59,183 nucleotides of DNA from Pseudanabaena mucicola FACHB-723 (lineage in GTDB: Bacteria; Cyanobacteriota; Cyanobacteriia; Pseudanabaenales; Pseudanabaenaceae): contig NZ_JACJQB010000020.1 in the NCBI RefSeq assembly GCF_014696385.1, forward strand, positions 1 through 59,183. Direction: 5' to 3'. Shown in pieces: positions 18,122-27,237 of this stretch (its first letter is position 1; each line of letters begins with the position of its first letter). The notes beneath the pieces were generated by a model, which did no database searches, was not told where the DNA came from, and worked only from the letters and a program-made list of their open reading frames with translations. The position numbers and the translations under genes are program-made.

Positions 18122-18595
18122 CTATTGCGGTTGTGGGATGGAATGACTTAATCCAAATTCCTGTAAAGCGGGTAAGAAGTTATTATTTTCATGGTTGGAT
18201 GTGCTGAGTTTAATCAGGGCAAAACGCTGTAATGGATTCAGAGCTTGCCACTGAGAAATGCTGATCTCAAGGGGGATATTCTTAGCGTGATTGATTACCG
18301 TGTTGGGAATTAAATCGAGCTGCATCCATTCAGGATTTACCGCAATTGGTAAATCGCTGGGATATTCCTTAAGGTTTTGAAAAACCTGCGATCGCAAATT
18401 CTCGCGATAATTGGCAATTTCAGCATCCGTATCGCAGGGCAAGTCAATTAGTCTCTGACGTTGAAGTGTAGAAAAGCTGTGCCAATGTTGCAGTTTGAGC
18501 TTGATGCCGCAGGTATCTAATTTGTAGCGTACTTGCATGGGAATGCAACGTAAGGAGGCAACAAAATCGGCTTCAAATTCAAAAAATTGCAACAT
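18122..18595 (-). CDS. narM: Nitrate reductase-associated protein, NarM type
   Basis: 157 residues from the ATG at 18595, giving the family-typical start MLQFFEFEADFV; an earlier start adds nine hydrophobic residues. Family signatures are the N-terminal FEFEADFVASLRCIPM, VRYKLDTCGIKLKL, and a central LPCDTD. In Synechococcus, NarM is needed for active nitrate reductase, probably in cofactor insertion or maturation. Here no nar, nirA, nrt or moa gene is nearby. It sits between mutS2 and the REC-kinase gene on the same strand, possibly co-transcribed with the latter. Confidence 0.8.
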   Translation of the reverse strand: MLQFFEFEADFVASLRCIPMQVRYKLDTCGIKLKLQHWHSFSTLQRQRLIDLPCDTDAEIANYRENLRSQVFQNLKEYPSDLPIAVNPEWMQLDLIPNTVINHAKNIPLEISISQWQALNPLQRFALIKLSTSNHENNNFLPALQEFGLSHSIPQPQ

Positions 18596-18800
18596 AAAAA
18601 GTAGAAGTATGGGAGTTAGCAATTGCTGTGATATAGAGTGTCCCCACCCATGTGAAGCACGAGGTTGCTTCCCTTACTTAAACGCCGCTATATCAGAGCT
18701 TTGAAAATATTTTTTTGGGGTGTAATTGCATTTTATAGCGCTTCGCACGTCAGTAAATAATAAATAAATAAACGTAAAGATCATGGCTAGGGGTGAACTT

Positions 18801-20849
18801 CTAATTGATCATCTCAATATCCGTAAGATTAACAGTGAGCTTCATATGCCCCAACCTGACGGAAAATTCCCCAGAGCTATTCGGTGCAGTCAACACCTGT
18901 GCCACCTTGCCAAATTTAGGAATCCGCACCCGATCGCCAACCTTGACTTGCACCTCGATCTTTTCTTCAACAATCACAGGAACATGTCGCTTGGTGAGTT
19001 CCTCAATTCTCTGCTCTGTGCGCTGAAGTGCCGCCACCTGTTCGCCACTCTGTTCCCCCTTTTGCAATTTGCGAATGACGCGACCAACTTCCTTTTGAGC
19101 TTGAGCAATGGCAGCATTGACTTCTTTTTCTTGCCGTTCGCGCAATTCCTTCGCTTGCGATCGCATTAGTTCAGCACGATCCAAAATCTCCTTGTGCAAG
19201 CGTTCAGTTTCGGCGAGTAAATGGGCAGCCGCTTCAGTTTTTTGAGTTTGTTCACGGCGTTGCGCTTCTAACTCGGCAATTACCTCATTCATTTCCGCAG
19301 AGCCAAGCCCCACTCGCACTTGCGCTGCTTGAAGAATATCTTCTGGTAAGCCTAAGCGACCTGCGATCGCCAAAGCATTGGATCGTCCGGGAATACCCCA
19401 TAGCAAACGGTAAGTGGGCGCAAGGGATGCATCGTCAAACTCCACCGAAGCATTTTCAAATTTAGGATTTTGATATTTGAGAGCTTTGAGTTCGCCAAAG
19501 TGGGTTGTGGCAATGGCGAGCCTTGTATGCTCACCCAAATATTCCAATAGTGCTGTGGCGATCGCACTGCCTTCAGATGGATCAGTACCAGCGCCAACCT
19601 CATCCAATAGCACTAGGGATTGAGGTGACATTGAGTCCAAAATGCGCCCAATGCGGCGAATATGTCCTGAAAATGTCGATAGATTTTGTTGTAAGGACTG
19701 CTCATCGCCAATATCTGCAAGTACCAAGTCAAACCAAGGTAATTCCACGGGTTCTTTAGCAGGAATAAACATGCCCGCTTTTGCCATTAAGGCTGCCAAA
19801 CCAAAGGTTTTTAAGGTTGCAGTTTTTCCGCCTGTATTTGGTCCCGTAATCACAACCACCGAAATCTGCGGTGATACCAGCACATCCACAGGTACAACTT
19901 CGCGCCCCTCTTCGTTTTGCTGTTGCCATACCAGCAAAGGATGCCGCAATTGCCGCAATACAATCGATTCATCCTCGACAAAATGGGGCGGATTTGCCTT
20001 GAGCCAATAGCCATAACGCGCCCTTGCCACCGCTAAATCAATCTTGGTGACAATGATCAGCAGCTTTTGTAAATCCTCTGCGATTGCAGTTACTTTGGCA
20101 CTGAGCATCTCCAAAATAATCTCAATTTGTGCTTGTTCCATTTTGAGGAGTTGCCGCAGCCGATTATTGGGCTGCACAATCGAGTTAGGCTCTACAAATA
20201 GGGTCATGCCTGTACTCGAAGTATCGTGAATCACCCCCGGAATGCGATCGCGTTGGGGAGACTTCACCGACAGCACATAGCGGTCGCTCCGTTGCGTAAT
20301 AATCTGTTCCTGCAATGAGCTAGCATTGCGCTGCATGATATTTTGCAGCTTGGTAATAATTTGATCGCGCACGGAGGTTAGCTCATGGCGAATTTCCCCT
20401 AAACGTACTGAGGCACGGTCAAGCACATTGCCCCCCTCATCAATGCAGCGATAAATTTCCTGCTCTACGTCAGGATAAGTCCGCAACTCACTCGCTAGTA
20501 TTTGCAAATTGGGGCAGTAATCAGCATTATCTAGCTGACGGCGCAAATTTCTGGCTCCTGCGAGGGTGGTGGCAATTGCCCATAGCTCCACTGCCGACAA
20601 CATCCCCTGTTTCTCAGCACGTAATACTGCCTCGGTAATATTTTGAATCCCATCTAGAGATATCCCCGCATTACGTTCTTCTAGAGCATAGGCTTCTTTC
20701 GTCTGTGTTAATAGCTCTAAGGTTTGCCCATAGCTATCGACTATCGGCAAATGTACAGCGGCGATCGCCCCCAGCTTTGTCGTTGTAAATGTTGATAGAT
20801 GCTGACATAAACGATTCCATTCCAACAGATCTAACGTCTCAGCTTGCAT
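18801..20849 (-). CDS. mutS2: MutS2-type ATPase lacking the Smr domain
   Basis: 682 residues. N-terminal core and lever domains (about 1-310), then the MutS ATPase with Walker A GPNTGGKTATLK (near 335-346), Walker B LVLLDEVGAGTDPSEGS and ATTHFGELKAL, a long charged coiled coil (about 510-630) and a final KOW-like segment (VKVGDRVRIPKFGKVAQVL). MutS2 acts on branched or stalled nucleic acid, including collided ribosomes. Family members usually reach about 780-820 residues and end in an Smr domain; this one stops in-frame (TAG) right after the KOW-like part, and the next 200 bp hold no Smr remnant in any frame I checked. Confidence 0.88.
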   Translation of the reverse strand: MQAETLDLLEWNRLCQHLSTFTTTKLGAIAAVHLPIVDSYGQTLELLTQTKEAYALEERNAGISLDGIQNITEAVLRAEKQGMLSAVELWAIATTLAGARNLRRQLDNADYCPNLQILASELRTYPDVEQEIYRCIDEGGNVLDRASVRLGEIRHELTSVRDQIITKLQNIMQRNASSLQEQIITQRSDRYVLSVKSPQRDRIPGVIHDTSSTGMTLFVEPNSIVQPNNRLRQLLKMEQAQIEIILEMLSAKVTAIAEDLQKLLIIVTKIDLAVARARYGYWLKANPPHFVEDESIVLRQLRHPLLVWQQQNEEGREVVPVDVLVSPQISVVVITGPNTGGKTATLKTFGLAALMAKAGMFIPAKEPVELPWFDLVLADIGDEQSLQQNLSTFSGHIRRIGRILDSMSPQSLVLLDEVGAGTDPSEGSAIATALLEYLGEHTRLAIATTHFGELKALKYQNPKFENASVEFDDASLAPTYRLLWGIPGRSNALAIAGRLGLPEDILQAAQVRVGLGSAEMNEVIAELEAQRREQTQKTEAAAHLLAETERLHKEILDRAELMRSQAKELRERQEKEVNAAIAQAQKEVGRVIRKLQKGEQSGEQVAALQRTEQRIEELTKRHVPVIVEEKIEVQVKVGDRVRIPKFGKVAQVLTAPNSSGEFSVRLGHMKLTVNLTDIEMIN

Positions 20850-20964
20850 GACACCTCAAAAATAGCCCTTAGAAATAGACTTTAAAATCAACAACGGGAT
20901 CAAGCAATGCCTAATCCCGTTGATCATACTTTTCTATTGTGCCAAAAATTTGTCAGGAGCGTAT

Positions 20965-21183
20965 CTATAGACGAGAGGCTAATCTCTCAAAATCTGCTTG
21001 AGTGCTAGACAACATCATGCTACGGCTATCTTGGTTGCGGTTGCTACTCAAATTGGGGACGAGATTGCGGGCTTGCAATGCCATGTGTAACTGTAAATGT
21101 GCGACATATTCACTCAAATCGCCTTTTAACTCAGTTTGTTGGAGTTCGACAAATTTACTGTTAGTCACCGTGTTACCTCTCAT
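20965..21183 (-). CDS. Small hypothetical protein
   Basis: 72 residues from ATG at 21183, or 67 from the GTG at 21168. The latter has AGAGGT six bases upstream and may be the true start. Composition is soluble, with a helix-like ELKGDLSEYVAHLQLHMALQARNL core; no domain recognised. It lies 115 bp upstream of mutS2 on the same strand. The opposite-strand frame over the same bases looks like a shadow. Confidence 0.5.
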   Translation of the reverse strand: MRGNTVTNSKFVELQQTELKGDLSEYVAHLQLHMALQARNLVPNLSSNRNQDSRSMMLSSTQADFERLASRL

Positions 21184-21367
21184 CTATATGTGAATGTAAA
21201 CTAAAATATAATTTTTTTAAGAATTATCTTGCGATTTATCGAGATTAGAGAAGTTTTTCTATAACTTTCGATATAGAACTTATCATACAGTCGTTATTGT
21301 CCGATCTGCCTAGATACGAACCGTAATCTTTTGATGTAATACTTAACAATCTATCGATGTAAAAAAC

Positions 21368-22528
21368 ATGAAGTACGATGCGATCGCAATTGGGGCAGGG
21401 CTATCGGGTTGTAGTGCCGCCATCCAGCTTGCTGAGAAAGGTTACACTGTCCTATTGCTAGAGCAAAGCCATTACCCGATGCACAAACTCTGTGGCGAGT
21501 TTTTATCGGTAGAGGTTACAGAAGCCTTTGCCAACCTTGGCATCTTGGAACAGGTTTATCAAATTGGCGCACACCCGATTCATCGGGCTTACTTAACCAC
21601 GGCTAGCGGTGCATCCTTTCGTGGCAAACTCCCCAGCGCGGCATTGGGACTCAGCCGCTACCAATTGGACTTAATGCTATTTCAACGGGCGCAAGCGGTG
21701 AACGTAGCTTGTCTGGACAATACGAAAGTGACAGGGGTAACGGGCGATTTAGGCTCAGGATTTACGGTCAGCACTAATAAAGGCGAATTTTCGAGCAAGG
21801 TTGTTCTAGGGGCATTTGGCAAGCGTTCCTCCCTCGATCGCAATTTGAAGCGGGACTTTATTCAAAAGCGATCCCCATGGATTGCCTATAAAGGACATTT
21901 CACAGGTATAGACATTGCCGATGTGATCGAGTTGCATAGTTTCCCCAATGGCTATTGTGGACTCTCGCAAATTGAAACTGGTGAAGTAAATGTGTGCTGG
22001 ATAGCCCATGAACGGGTGATGAAGGAAGCCACGCATCCAGATCTCGATATTCCTGAATCTCTAGCCCAAAACCCTGTCCTCGCCGACCGCTTTAGTCAGA
22101 TGCGGCGAACATCAACATCTTTGCAAGGCTTAAGCCAAATTAGTTTTGCGCTCAAGGGCAATTTTTATAACGATATTTGCATGATTGGTGATACGGCGGG
22201 GATGATTACGCCGCTATGTGGAGATGGGATGGCGATGGCCTTGCGATCATCAGAAATTGCTGTCCCTTTTGTGAGTCAATTTCTCGAACATCAAATCACG
22301 GCAATTGAGTTTAAAAACCAATATGCGATCGCATGGCGCAAGGAATTTCAAACCCGTTTGCAGTTAGGGAGACTGATGCACAATTGCTTTATCCAGCCAC
22401 CATTAGCGCATGTGGGGGTGAGTCTCTGTCAAACCCTACCTGCCCTTGGTAATTGGATCATCGGTGCAACTCGTGGTAAACCGCATTCCTCAATCAATCA
22501 CGAGCTGGCGAGTAATTCTGTCTCCTAG
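21368..22528 (+). CDS. FAD-dependent oxidoreductase (geranylgeranyl reductase-like)
   Basis: 386 residues. N-terminal dinucleotide-binding GAGLSG (residues 9-14) in a Rossmann strand, a CGEFLS motif near 42-47 (R/K-x-C-G family signature of the geranylgeranyl reductase/FixC group), and the second FAD motif GDTAGMITPLCGDGMAMAL near 272-290. Such enzymes reduce or hydroxylate isoprenoid, polyketide or quinone-like substrates; the substrate is unknown here. No membrane helix is evident. Its last 39 bases overlap the convergent MFS gene. Confidence 0.82.
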   Translation: MKYDAIAIGAGLSGCSAAIQLAEKGYTVLLLEQSHYPMHKLCGEFLSVEVTEAFANLGILEQVYQIGAHPIHRAYLTTASGASFRGKLPSAALGLSRYQLDLMLFQRAQAVNVACLDNTKVTGVTGDLGSGFTVSTNKGEFSSKVVLGAFGKRSSLDRNLKRDFIQKRSPWIAYKGHFTGIDIADVIELHSFPNGYCGLSQIETGEVNVCWIAHERVMKEATHPDLDIPESLAQNPVLADRFSQMRRTSTSLQGLSQISFALKGNFYNDICMIGDTAGMITPLCGDGMAMALRSSEIAVPFVSQFLEHQITAIEFKNQYAIAWRKEFQTRLQLGRLMHNCFIQPPLAHVGVSLCQTLPALGNWIIGATRGKPHSSINHELASNSVS

Positions 22529-23740
22529 GGCAATACCCAATCCTGCCGCAAGGAAGGCGATCGCAGTTAACAAAATTGCATTGGGTGTGGATAGCATTTC
22601 CGCAGATTTAGGAACTAGATATCCAAACATAGCGATTGCCCCTGAAAGTCCACCAAAGAACATGCCCACAGTCAGACCGCTAAGTTGTTTAGGAGCCATG
22701 GTGAGGGCAAAGGCAACCATGCCATTGTTGACGGCACTTAGGCAGGTGAGCATCAAGAGCAGAATGATCATTGCGGGAACTGCCCCATAACCTGCGGAGA
22801 GCAGACCTAGCCCTGCGGCAAGCCCCCCCAAACTGATGATCATCAAGTGTTTGTTATTAATTAGTTTAGAGATTGGGCCTGTGACTAGGGCAAGCAATGC
22901 TTGGCTGATCAAGGCAGCTCCCATTAATACTTCAAAGGGTAAGCCCGTAAATCCTGTAATGTCAGATCGGAGAGTACGGGGTACTACGTCGCCCATTAAT
23001 AGGCGGATGCCCAAACCAATTGCCGCGCCCACAAACATGACAATGGCGAGATGGCTGACAAAATCTGAAATTGGTAATGGTTCATCCTGCTCTAAATCTG
23101 GATTTAACTTTTTGGGAATGTAGATCATCGCCGTTCGTAAACTTGCCACTGCGGCTAGCAAAGTAATTGATGCGATCGCAAAAGTGGCAGGTGCCCCCAA
23201 ATCCAAAATAAATTTTGTGGCGAGCGGTCTGATCGACCCTACAAAACCACCAACGAGGGTTAACACACTACCCGCCATCGGTAATTGCGTAGCTCCTGCA
23301 AAGCTGCCAAGTAAACACATGACGGGACTGCGAAAGCTGGACATCACAATTGCCCATAAAATCGCAAGACTGAGCAAAAGTATTCTTGTTATTTCATTCG
23401 CGCCACCAAAAATGACCGCACAGGGTAAGCCAATAAACAGAGCCGTTGCGGCAATGGTTGCACCGACAATAAAGGGCATCCGCGAGCTATACCAACGTTG
23501 CCAACGGTCAGATAGTCCACCAAATAATGGCTCAACAATTACTGCGATCGCACTTTCAATCACCAAGATCAGCGCTGCAAACTGTTGGGCTTGACTAGCA
23601 GGATAGCCAAATACCTGTTCAATAAATTTGGGTAAATAGATCCCATAGGCAATCCAAGTCAGGGACATCGCTCCTTGTACTGATGCCAAGCTCCATACTT
23701 GCAGCCAACGCACTTGATTAGATGAATTTGCGATCGCCAT
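22490..23740 (-). CDS. MFS transporter
   Basis: 416 residues with about 12 hydrophobic helices in two halves and a charged central loop near 205-225 (KKLNPDLEQDEPLP). The loop-2 signature GGLSDRWQRWYSSRMP (near 75-90) is of the type seen in sugar-transporting SLC45/GPH-like MFS members. Inner membrane; substrate not determinable. The tail overlaps the FAD oxidoreductase gene on the other strand by 39 bp with no terminator between them. Confidence 0.85.
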   Translation of the reverse strand: MAIANSSNQVRWLQVWSLASVQGAMSLTWIAYGIYLPKFIEQVFGYPASQAQQFAALILVIESAIAVIVEPLFGGLSDRWQRWYSSRMPFIVGATIAATALFIGLPCAVIFGGANEITRILLLSLAILWAIVMSSFRSPVMCLLGSFAGATQLPMAGSVLTLVGGFVGSIRPLATKFILDLGAPATFAIASITLLAAVASLRTAMIYIPKKLNPDLEQDEPLPISDFVSHLAIVMFVGAAIGLGIRLLMGDVVPRTLRSDITGFTGLPFEVLMGAALISQALLALVTGPISKLINNKHLMIISLGGLAAGLGLLSAGYGAVPAMIILLLMLTCLSAVNNGMVAFALTMAPKQLSGLTVGMFFGGLSGAIAMFGYLVPKSAEMLSTPNAILLTAIAFLAAGLGIALGDRITRQLVID

Positions 23741-23770
23741 ACAGCTCTCCTAATTTATTCCAATCATCAT

Positions 23771-23799
23771 AAAAGAGAGTCGCATTGCGACTCTCTTTT
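23771..23799 (-). terminator. Terminator of the pentapeptide gene
   Basis: Perfect 13-bp stem AAAAGAGAGTCGC / GCGACTCTCTTTT with ATT loop, 27 bp past the minus-strand stop at 23827; separates it from the MFS gene. Confidence 0.75.
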
Positions 23800-23826
23800 T
23801 ATGAAACTTTTTACAAAAACTTTTGC

Positions 23827-24483
23827 CTAAAAATCGGTACAGCCTTGCATCGAAATTTTGCCATCGGGCATGGTCGCACGGCAAAGGTTTGCTTGGCTCA
23901 AGTCCACATTCGTCACAATCGCATTGGTGAGATCGGCACGATACAAATCCGCACCCTTGAGATTAGCGCCTGTGAGGTCTGCACCATACAGACTGGCATT
24001 ACGCAAAGAAGCATTGGCAAGATTGGCTCCATTGAGCTTGGCATAGACTAGCTCAATATCAATTAAATTGGCATCTTCGAGCTTGGCACCAGTCAGGTCT
24101 GCATATTTCCATCGGCTATTGCGTGCATTTGCCCCAGACAAATCTGCTTCGATCAAATCACCATTAATCAAGAAAGTGTTTCGCAGATCAGCGTTGGTGA
24201 GGTCAGCACCTCGAAAATCGGCATAATACATGGTGCTAAAAGCCAAAATTGCACCAGAAAAAGAACTATTTCGCAGATCGGCAACATCTAAAAATGATTC
24301 GCGTAAGTCCGATCCATCGGCTTCAACACCACTGAGTTCGCAGCGCTGACAGGTGCGGTGATCTATCAAAGACTGGAGATGTTCTTCATTTTGCGCTTGC
24401 ACGTTGGTTATACCCATGGCAATGCTAGCAACGAGGGCGCTTGCGATCGCAATCACCGAGTGAGTAGAGGCTGTTGACTTCAT
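23827..24483 (-). CDS. Secreted pentapeptide-repeat protein with four cysteines
   Basis: 218 residues. Signal peptide (about 1-30, ending NVQAQ), then a C45-X2-C48 pair in TCQRCEL, about 27 tandem pentapeptides of the A(D/N)LXX type forming a right-handed beta helix (about 49-200), and a cap with C201 and C215 around MPDGKISMQGC. It is expected in the periplasm or thylakoid lumen. The protein at 37856-38257 shares signal, CX2C, CX13C and cap although its helix is half as long. Binding partner and function are unknown; the cysteines could form disulfides closing each end of the helix. Confidence 0.85.
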   Translation of the reverse strand: MKSTASTHSVIAIASALVASIAMGITNVQAQNEEHLQSLIDHRTCQRCELSGVEADGSDLRESFLDVADLRNSSFSGAILAFSTMYYADFRGADLTNADLRNTFLINGDLIEADLSGANARNSRWKYADLTGAKLEDANLIDIELVYAKLNGANLANASLRNASLYGADLTGANLKGADLYRADLTNAIVTNVDLSQANLCRATMPDGKISMQGCTDF

Positions 24484-24789
24484 AAAAAAGCACCTAAATT
24501 TAGCAATCCCTGTCTAATTGTTATCACATCACCGAGTATCTATGACACCGCAAAATGCAGTAAAAACAACCGATGTCTGGGGCTATGATGACCTTGTTAA
24601 GCCATAAATCACCACAAATCATCATAAAATGCCATAAGAAATTAATACGCCCATCGTCGTTGGTTGTAATTAATTCGTAATAGTTAAACCTAAAGCCAGA
24701 ATTTGGTTCGGTTTTAATTACTACGCGGACAGTCTAAGGATTTTGTATACTTAAAGTATTTGTTAATGTTTTGTTATGGATCGTACTGA
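24484..24789. other. Intergenic region between pentapeptide gene and terC
   Basis: 306 bp holding the divergent promoters. I looked for a manganese (yybP-ykoY) riboswitch ahead of terC and did not see its conserved core. A 21-codon frame starting at 24542 has no ribosome binding site and is not called. Confidence 0.45.
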
Positions 24790-25518
24790 ATGTTCGAGCA
24801 GTTTCTAGATACGAGTGCCTTATCATTTCGCCCCGAAATTATTCCAATTTTAGGCGTATTGATCTTGCTAGAGGCGATTCTATCTGCGGATAATGCGATC
24901 GCATTAGCGGCGATCGTGCGGAGCTTGCCCGATCCGAAGCAAGAAGAATGGGCGCTACGTTATGGCTTAATCGGTGCATTTGTCCTGCGTGTGGTGTTGA
25001 TTTTTACCGCCACATGGGTAATTAAATATTGGCAATTTGAATTAGCAGGTGCAGTATATCTGCTCTGGCTGTCGGGCAAATTCTTCTTGGAGAAATCTCA
25101 AGAGGGGCATGACACTAAGCATCCTGTGAGAATGGCAGATAAGTTATGGCAAGTTGTGGCACTTGTGTCTCTGACAGACTTAGCTTTTTCGTTAGATAGT
25201 GTTACCGCGGCCGTGGCAGTAGCTCAAGAAACTTGGCTAGTGCTGATTGGGGGTGTAGCAGGAATTATCACCCTACGTTTTTTGGCAGAACTGTTTATCA
25301 AATGGTTGTCCGAGTTTACTCACCTTGAGTCGGCGGGTTATCTAATTGTTTTATTGGTGGGCTTACGTCTATTTATCAAAGTATTTTCCGATAGCCTCGT
25401 TCCCCCTGAATGGCTAATGTTGAGCTGTATTGGACTAGTCTTTATTTGGGGATTTTCTAAGCGGGAACCCGTTGACGAAGTTAGCCCGATCGAAGCACTT
25501 TCAGATATCAATAAGTAA
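24790..25518 (+). CDS. TerC-family membrane protein
   Basis: 242 residues with seven or so hydrophobic helices. Acidic intramembrane motifs typical of TerC/Alx: LSADNAIALAAI (near 32-43) and DLAFSLDSVTAAVAVA (near 130-146). The family takes part in metal homeostasis, particularly manganese export and metalation of exported proteins, and in thylakoid membrane protein insertion in plants. Inner or thylakoid membrane. An UPF0016 manganese exporter-like gene lies 0.6 kb away, but on the other strand. Confidence 0.88.
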   Translation: MFEQFLDTSALSFRPEIIPILGVLILLEAILSADNAIALAAIVRSLPDPKQEEWALRYGLIGAFVLRVVLIFTATWVIKYWQFELAGAVYLLWLSGKFFLEKSQEGHDTKHPVRMADKLWQVVALVSLTDLAFSLDSVTAAVAVAQETWLVLIGGVAGIITLRFLAELFIKWLSEFTHLESAGYLIVLLVGLRLFIKVFSDSLVPPEWLMLSCIGLVFIWGFSKREPVDEVSPIEALSDINK

Positions 25519-25545
25519 AACCTGACTATTTTTATAGACTCACCC

Positions 25546-25570
25546 AAAGATGCCACTTAGCGGCATCTTT
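25546..25570 (+). terminator. Terminator of terC gene
   Basis: 9-bp stem AAAGATGCC / GGCATCTTT, 7-nt loop, followed by CTTTTT; 28 bp past the stop. Confidence 0.75.
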
Positions 25571-25688
25571 CTTTTTAAGCGCGATTTTTTGGTATAAAGT
25601 CTCAAGATAGCGATCGCAAAATCCTGCTGCGTCGATCATCTTCACCTAGCACTCATACCAGTTCAAAAAACAAAGGAAAATTAGCCAA

Positions 25689-26075
25689 ATGTTTGAATAT
25701 CCCGAAGACCTAAAATACACCAACTCCCACGAATACATTCGGCTAGACGATCAAACTGCTACGGTTGGCATTACTGCTTTTGCGATCGATCAACTCGGCG
25801 ACATTGTATTTCTTGACCTTCCAGAAGTCGGAACTAAAGTGGAAAAAGGACAAACTTTCGGTACGATTGAGTCAGTCAAAGCTGTAGAAGATATCTACTC
25901 CCCCGTAACTGGAACCGTATTAGCCGCGAATTCTGACCTTGTGGATGCACCAGAAAATATTGCTAGCGATCCCTACGGTACATCATGGCTCTTGAAAGTC
26001 AATATCGAAGATGCGAGCGAACTGGATGGAACTATGTCTGCGACGGAATATCGCAGTAAAGTGGAAGGTGTTTAA
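25689..26075 (+). CDS. gcvH: Glycine cleavage system H protein
   Basis: 128 residues, standard length. The lipoyl domain carries the attachment lysine K64 in [12 protein letters not shown]. GcvH shuttles the aminomethyl group between the P, T and L proteins of photorespiratory glycine decarboxylation. The P and T genes are not adjacent. AAAGGAAAA lies 8-16 bases upstream of the ATG. No glycine riboswitch is visible in the 110-bp leader. Its stop overlaps the convergent exporter stop by 4 bp. Confidence 0.95.
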   Translation: MFEYPEDLKYTNSHEYIRLDDQTATVGITAFAIDQLGDIVFLDLPEVGTKVEKGQTFGTIESVKAVEDIYSPVTGTVLAANSDLVDAPENIASDPYGTSWLLKVNIEDASELDGTMSATEYRSKVEGV

Positions 26076-26713
26076 ACACCTTGCCAGTATGCGGTTGCAC
26101 CAAAAATTAAAAATAGAACGCCGCCAATTCCTGTAATTAGACGTTCGGAAATCCTTCCCGCCACTAAGCGCCCGCCAATTACAGCAATCAAGGTACAGAT
26201 GGCATGTCCTAAAATCGCTCCCAAGGTTACAAACAAGGGATCATTTGCCGCAGCCAAGGCGATTGTGCTGATCTGAGTGCGGTCGCCCCATTCTGCCAAA
26301 AAAGTCATTATAAAAGCCTGTACCCAAATTCCTAATTCAGGATAACGCCGTAAAAATTTGCCCAAAAATTTTGCATTAACTGGATGCCCTTGATCTTCTA
26401 CTGCCTCTTCTGCTTCCTTAACCACTTCTTCGGTGGAATTAGCAGGCATTCGCAGGGCATCAATAATTAGCTTCATTCCAAAGATCACAAATAATGCGAT
26501 CGCACCGTAGTGAGTATAGAGTTTTGGTAACAGCGATACAGCTTTCCCCAATAACACCGATAGCACAGTCATCGCTGCCAAAGCCGCTAGCACCGATGAA
26601 AATACTGTGCGATGGTTATGCTTCATCGATAGAATTACCGCGATAAAAAAAGTTTTATCACCTAATTCAGAAATAGTAATTAGCAATAAACTGGCTGTAA
26701 AAGCTTGAAGCAA
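26072..26713 (-). CDS. mnx: UPF0016/TMEM165-GDT1 family cation exporter, Mnx-like
   Basis: 213 residues, starting at TTG. Two homologous halves each bear the family ExGD(K/R)T motif: E16-LGDKT and E141-WGDRT, with three hydrophobic helices per half and an acidic central loop (about 95-112). Synechocystis Mnx of this family exports manganese from cytoplasm to the thylakoid lumen; other members move calcium or protons. The full-length two-motif architecture distinguishes it from half-size Hmx proteins. An unusual 11-bp tandem repeat lies about 170 bp upstream. The symbol is by family analogy. Confidence 0.85.
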   Translation of the reverse strand: MLQAFTASLLLITISELGDKTFFIAVILSMKHNHRTVFSSVLAALAAMTVLSVLLGKAVSLLPKLYTHYGAIALFVIFGMKLIIDALRMPANSTEEVVKEAEEAVEDQGHPVNAKFLGKFLRRYPELGIWVQAFIMTFLAEWGDRTQISTIALAAANDPLFVTLGAILGHAICTLIAVIGGRLVAGRISERLITGIGGVLFLIFGATAYWQGV

Positions 26714-26885
26714 TTGTTTGGTTCTCTCAATAAATGTAAATTCTCAAGTTACTGGGATTACAGTTTTACATCCTATTAACTGGCGTTCATTATAGAGTAT
26801 TTTGAATTTTTATTGGTTTTTTTTCCTATCATCAAGAATACTTGAAACCTTTGCTGGCTAAGTAATTCTCAAATAATTTACATCA

Positions 26886-26929
26886 TGAATTGATTATGAA
26901 TTGATTGTGAATCAATCATGAACTGAGAA
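26886..26929. repeat. Four-unit 11-bp tandem repeat upstream of mnx
   Basis: Units TGAATTGATTA, TGAATTGATTG, TGAATCAATCA and TGAACTGAGAA, in register at 11 bp. Units 2-3 also form the palindrome TTGATTGTGAATCAA. One unit per helical turn resembles direct-repeat operators of OmpR-type response regulators. Lies between the divergent mnx and gatB genes. Confidence 0.6.
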
Positions 26930-27009
26930 GACTAAAAAATGAGAATTATTGATGTGATTTCTTATGTTGAAATACTTAATAAGCGGGAACAAATAATTTA
27001 GTGCTGTCA

Positions 27010-27151
27010 TATATAGCAAACCCAAAAATTTACCAATAGCAACTCAAGTTTTGTTCTTAACCAAAACCCAAGAAGCGAATTGCGGTGATTTGCGCTGCAA
27101 TTCGCTTCTTGGGTTTTGGTTTGTATTGGCTAACTCTTGCTTTGCTATATA
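27010..27151 (-). repeat. Palindromic element family B, copy 1
   Basis: About 142 bp. Outer inverted ends TATATAGCAAA (27010-27020) and TTTGCTATATA (27141-27151) enclose a perfect 25-bp stem (27059-27083 with 27097-27121) and 13-nt loop. Read on the minus strand it starts like the copies at 43318 and 59114: TATAGCAAAGC, AAGAGTTAG, TACAAA, CCCAAGAAGCGA. It lies 87 bp ahead of gatB. Confidence 0.75.
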
Positions 27152-27237
27152 ATGAGTGGTCAGATTGTAACTAAAACATTACAGACTGCCCCAATCGATA
27201 TTATTTTGCTAAACAGCATCTTAAAAAATTACCAGCT

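Noticed and set aside
18631-18712. TGATATAG / CTATATCA inverted repeat downstream of mutS2 as another family B element
   Set aside because: Only 8 bp match and none of the internal family B blocks are present.
24542-24607. 21-codon frame upstream of terC as a leader peptide
   Set aside because: No ribosome binding site, no attenuator hairpin, and not matching any small photosystem protein.
24484-27237. yybP-ykoY manganese riboswitch ahead of terC or mnx; glycine riboswitch ahead of gcvH
   Set aside because: Searched by eye for the conserved cores; none seen. A covariance-model search would settle it.
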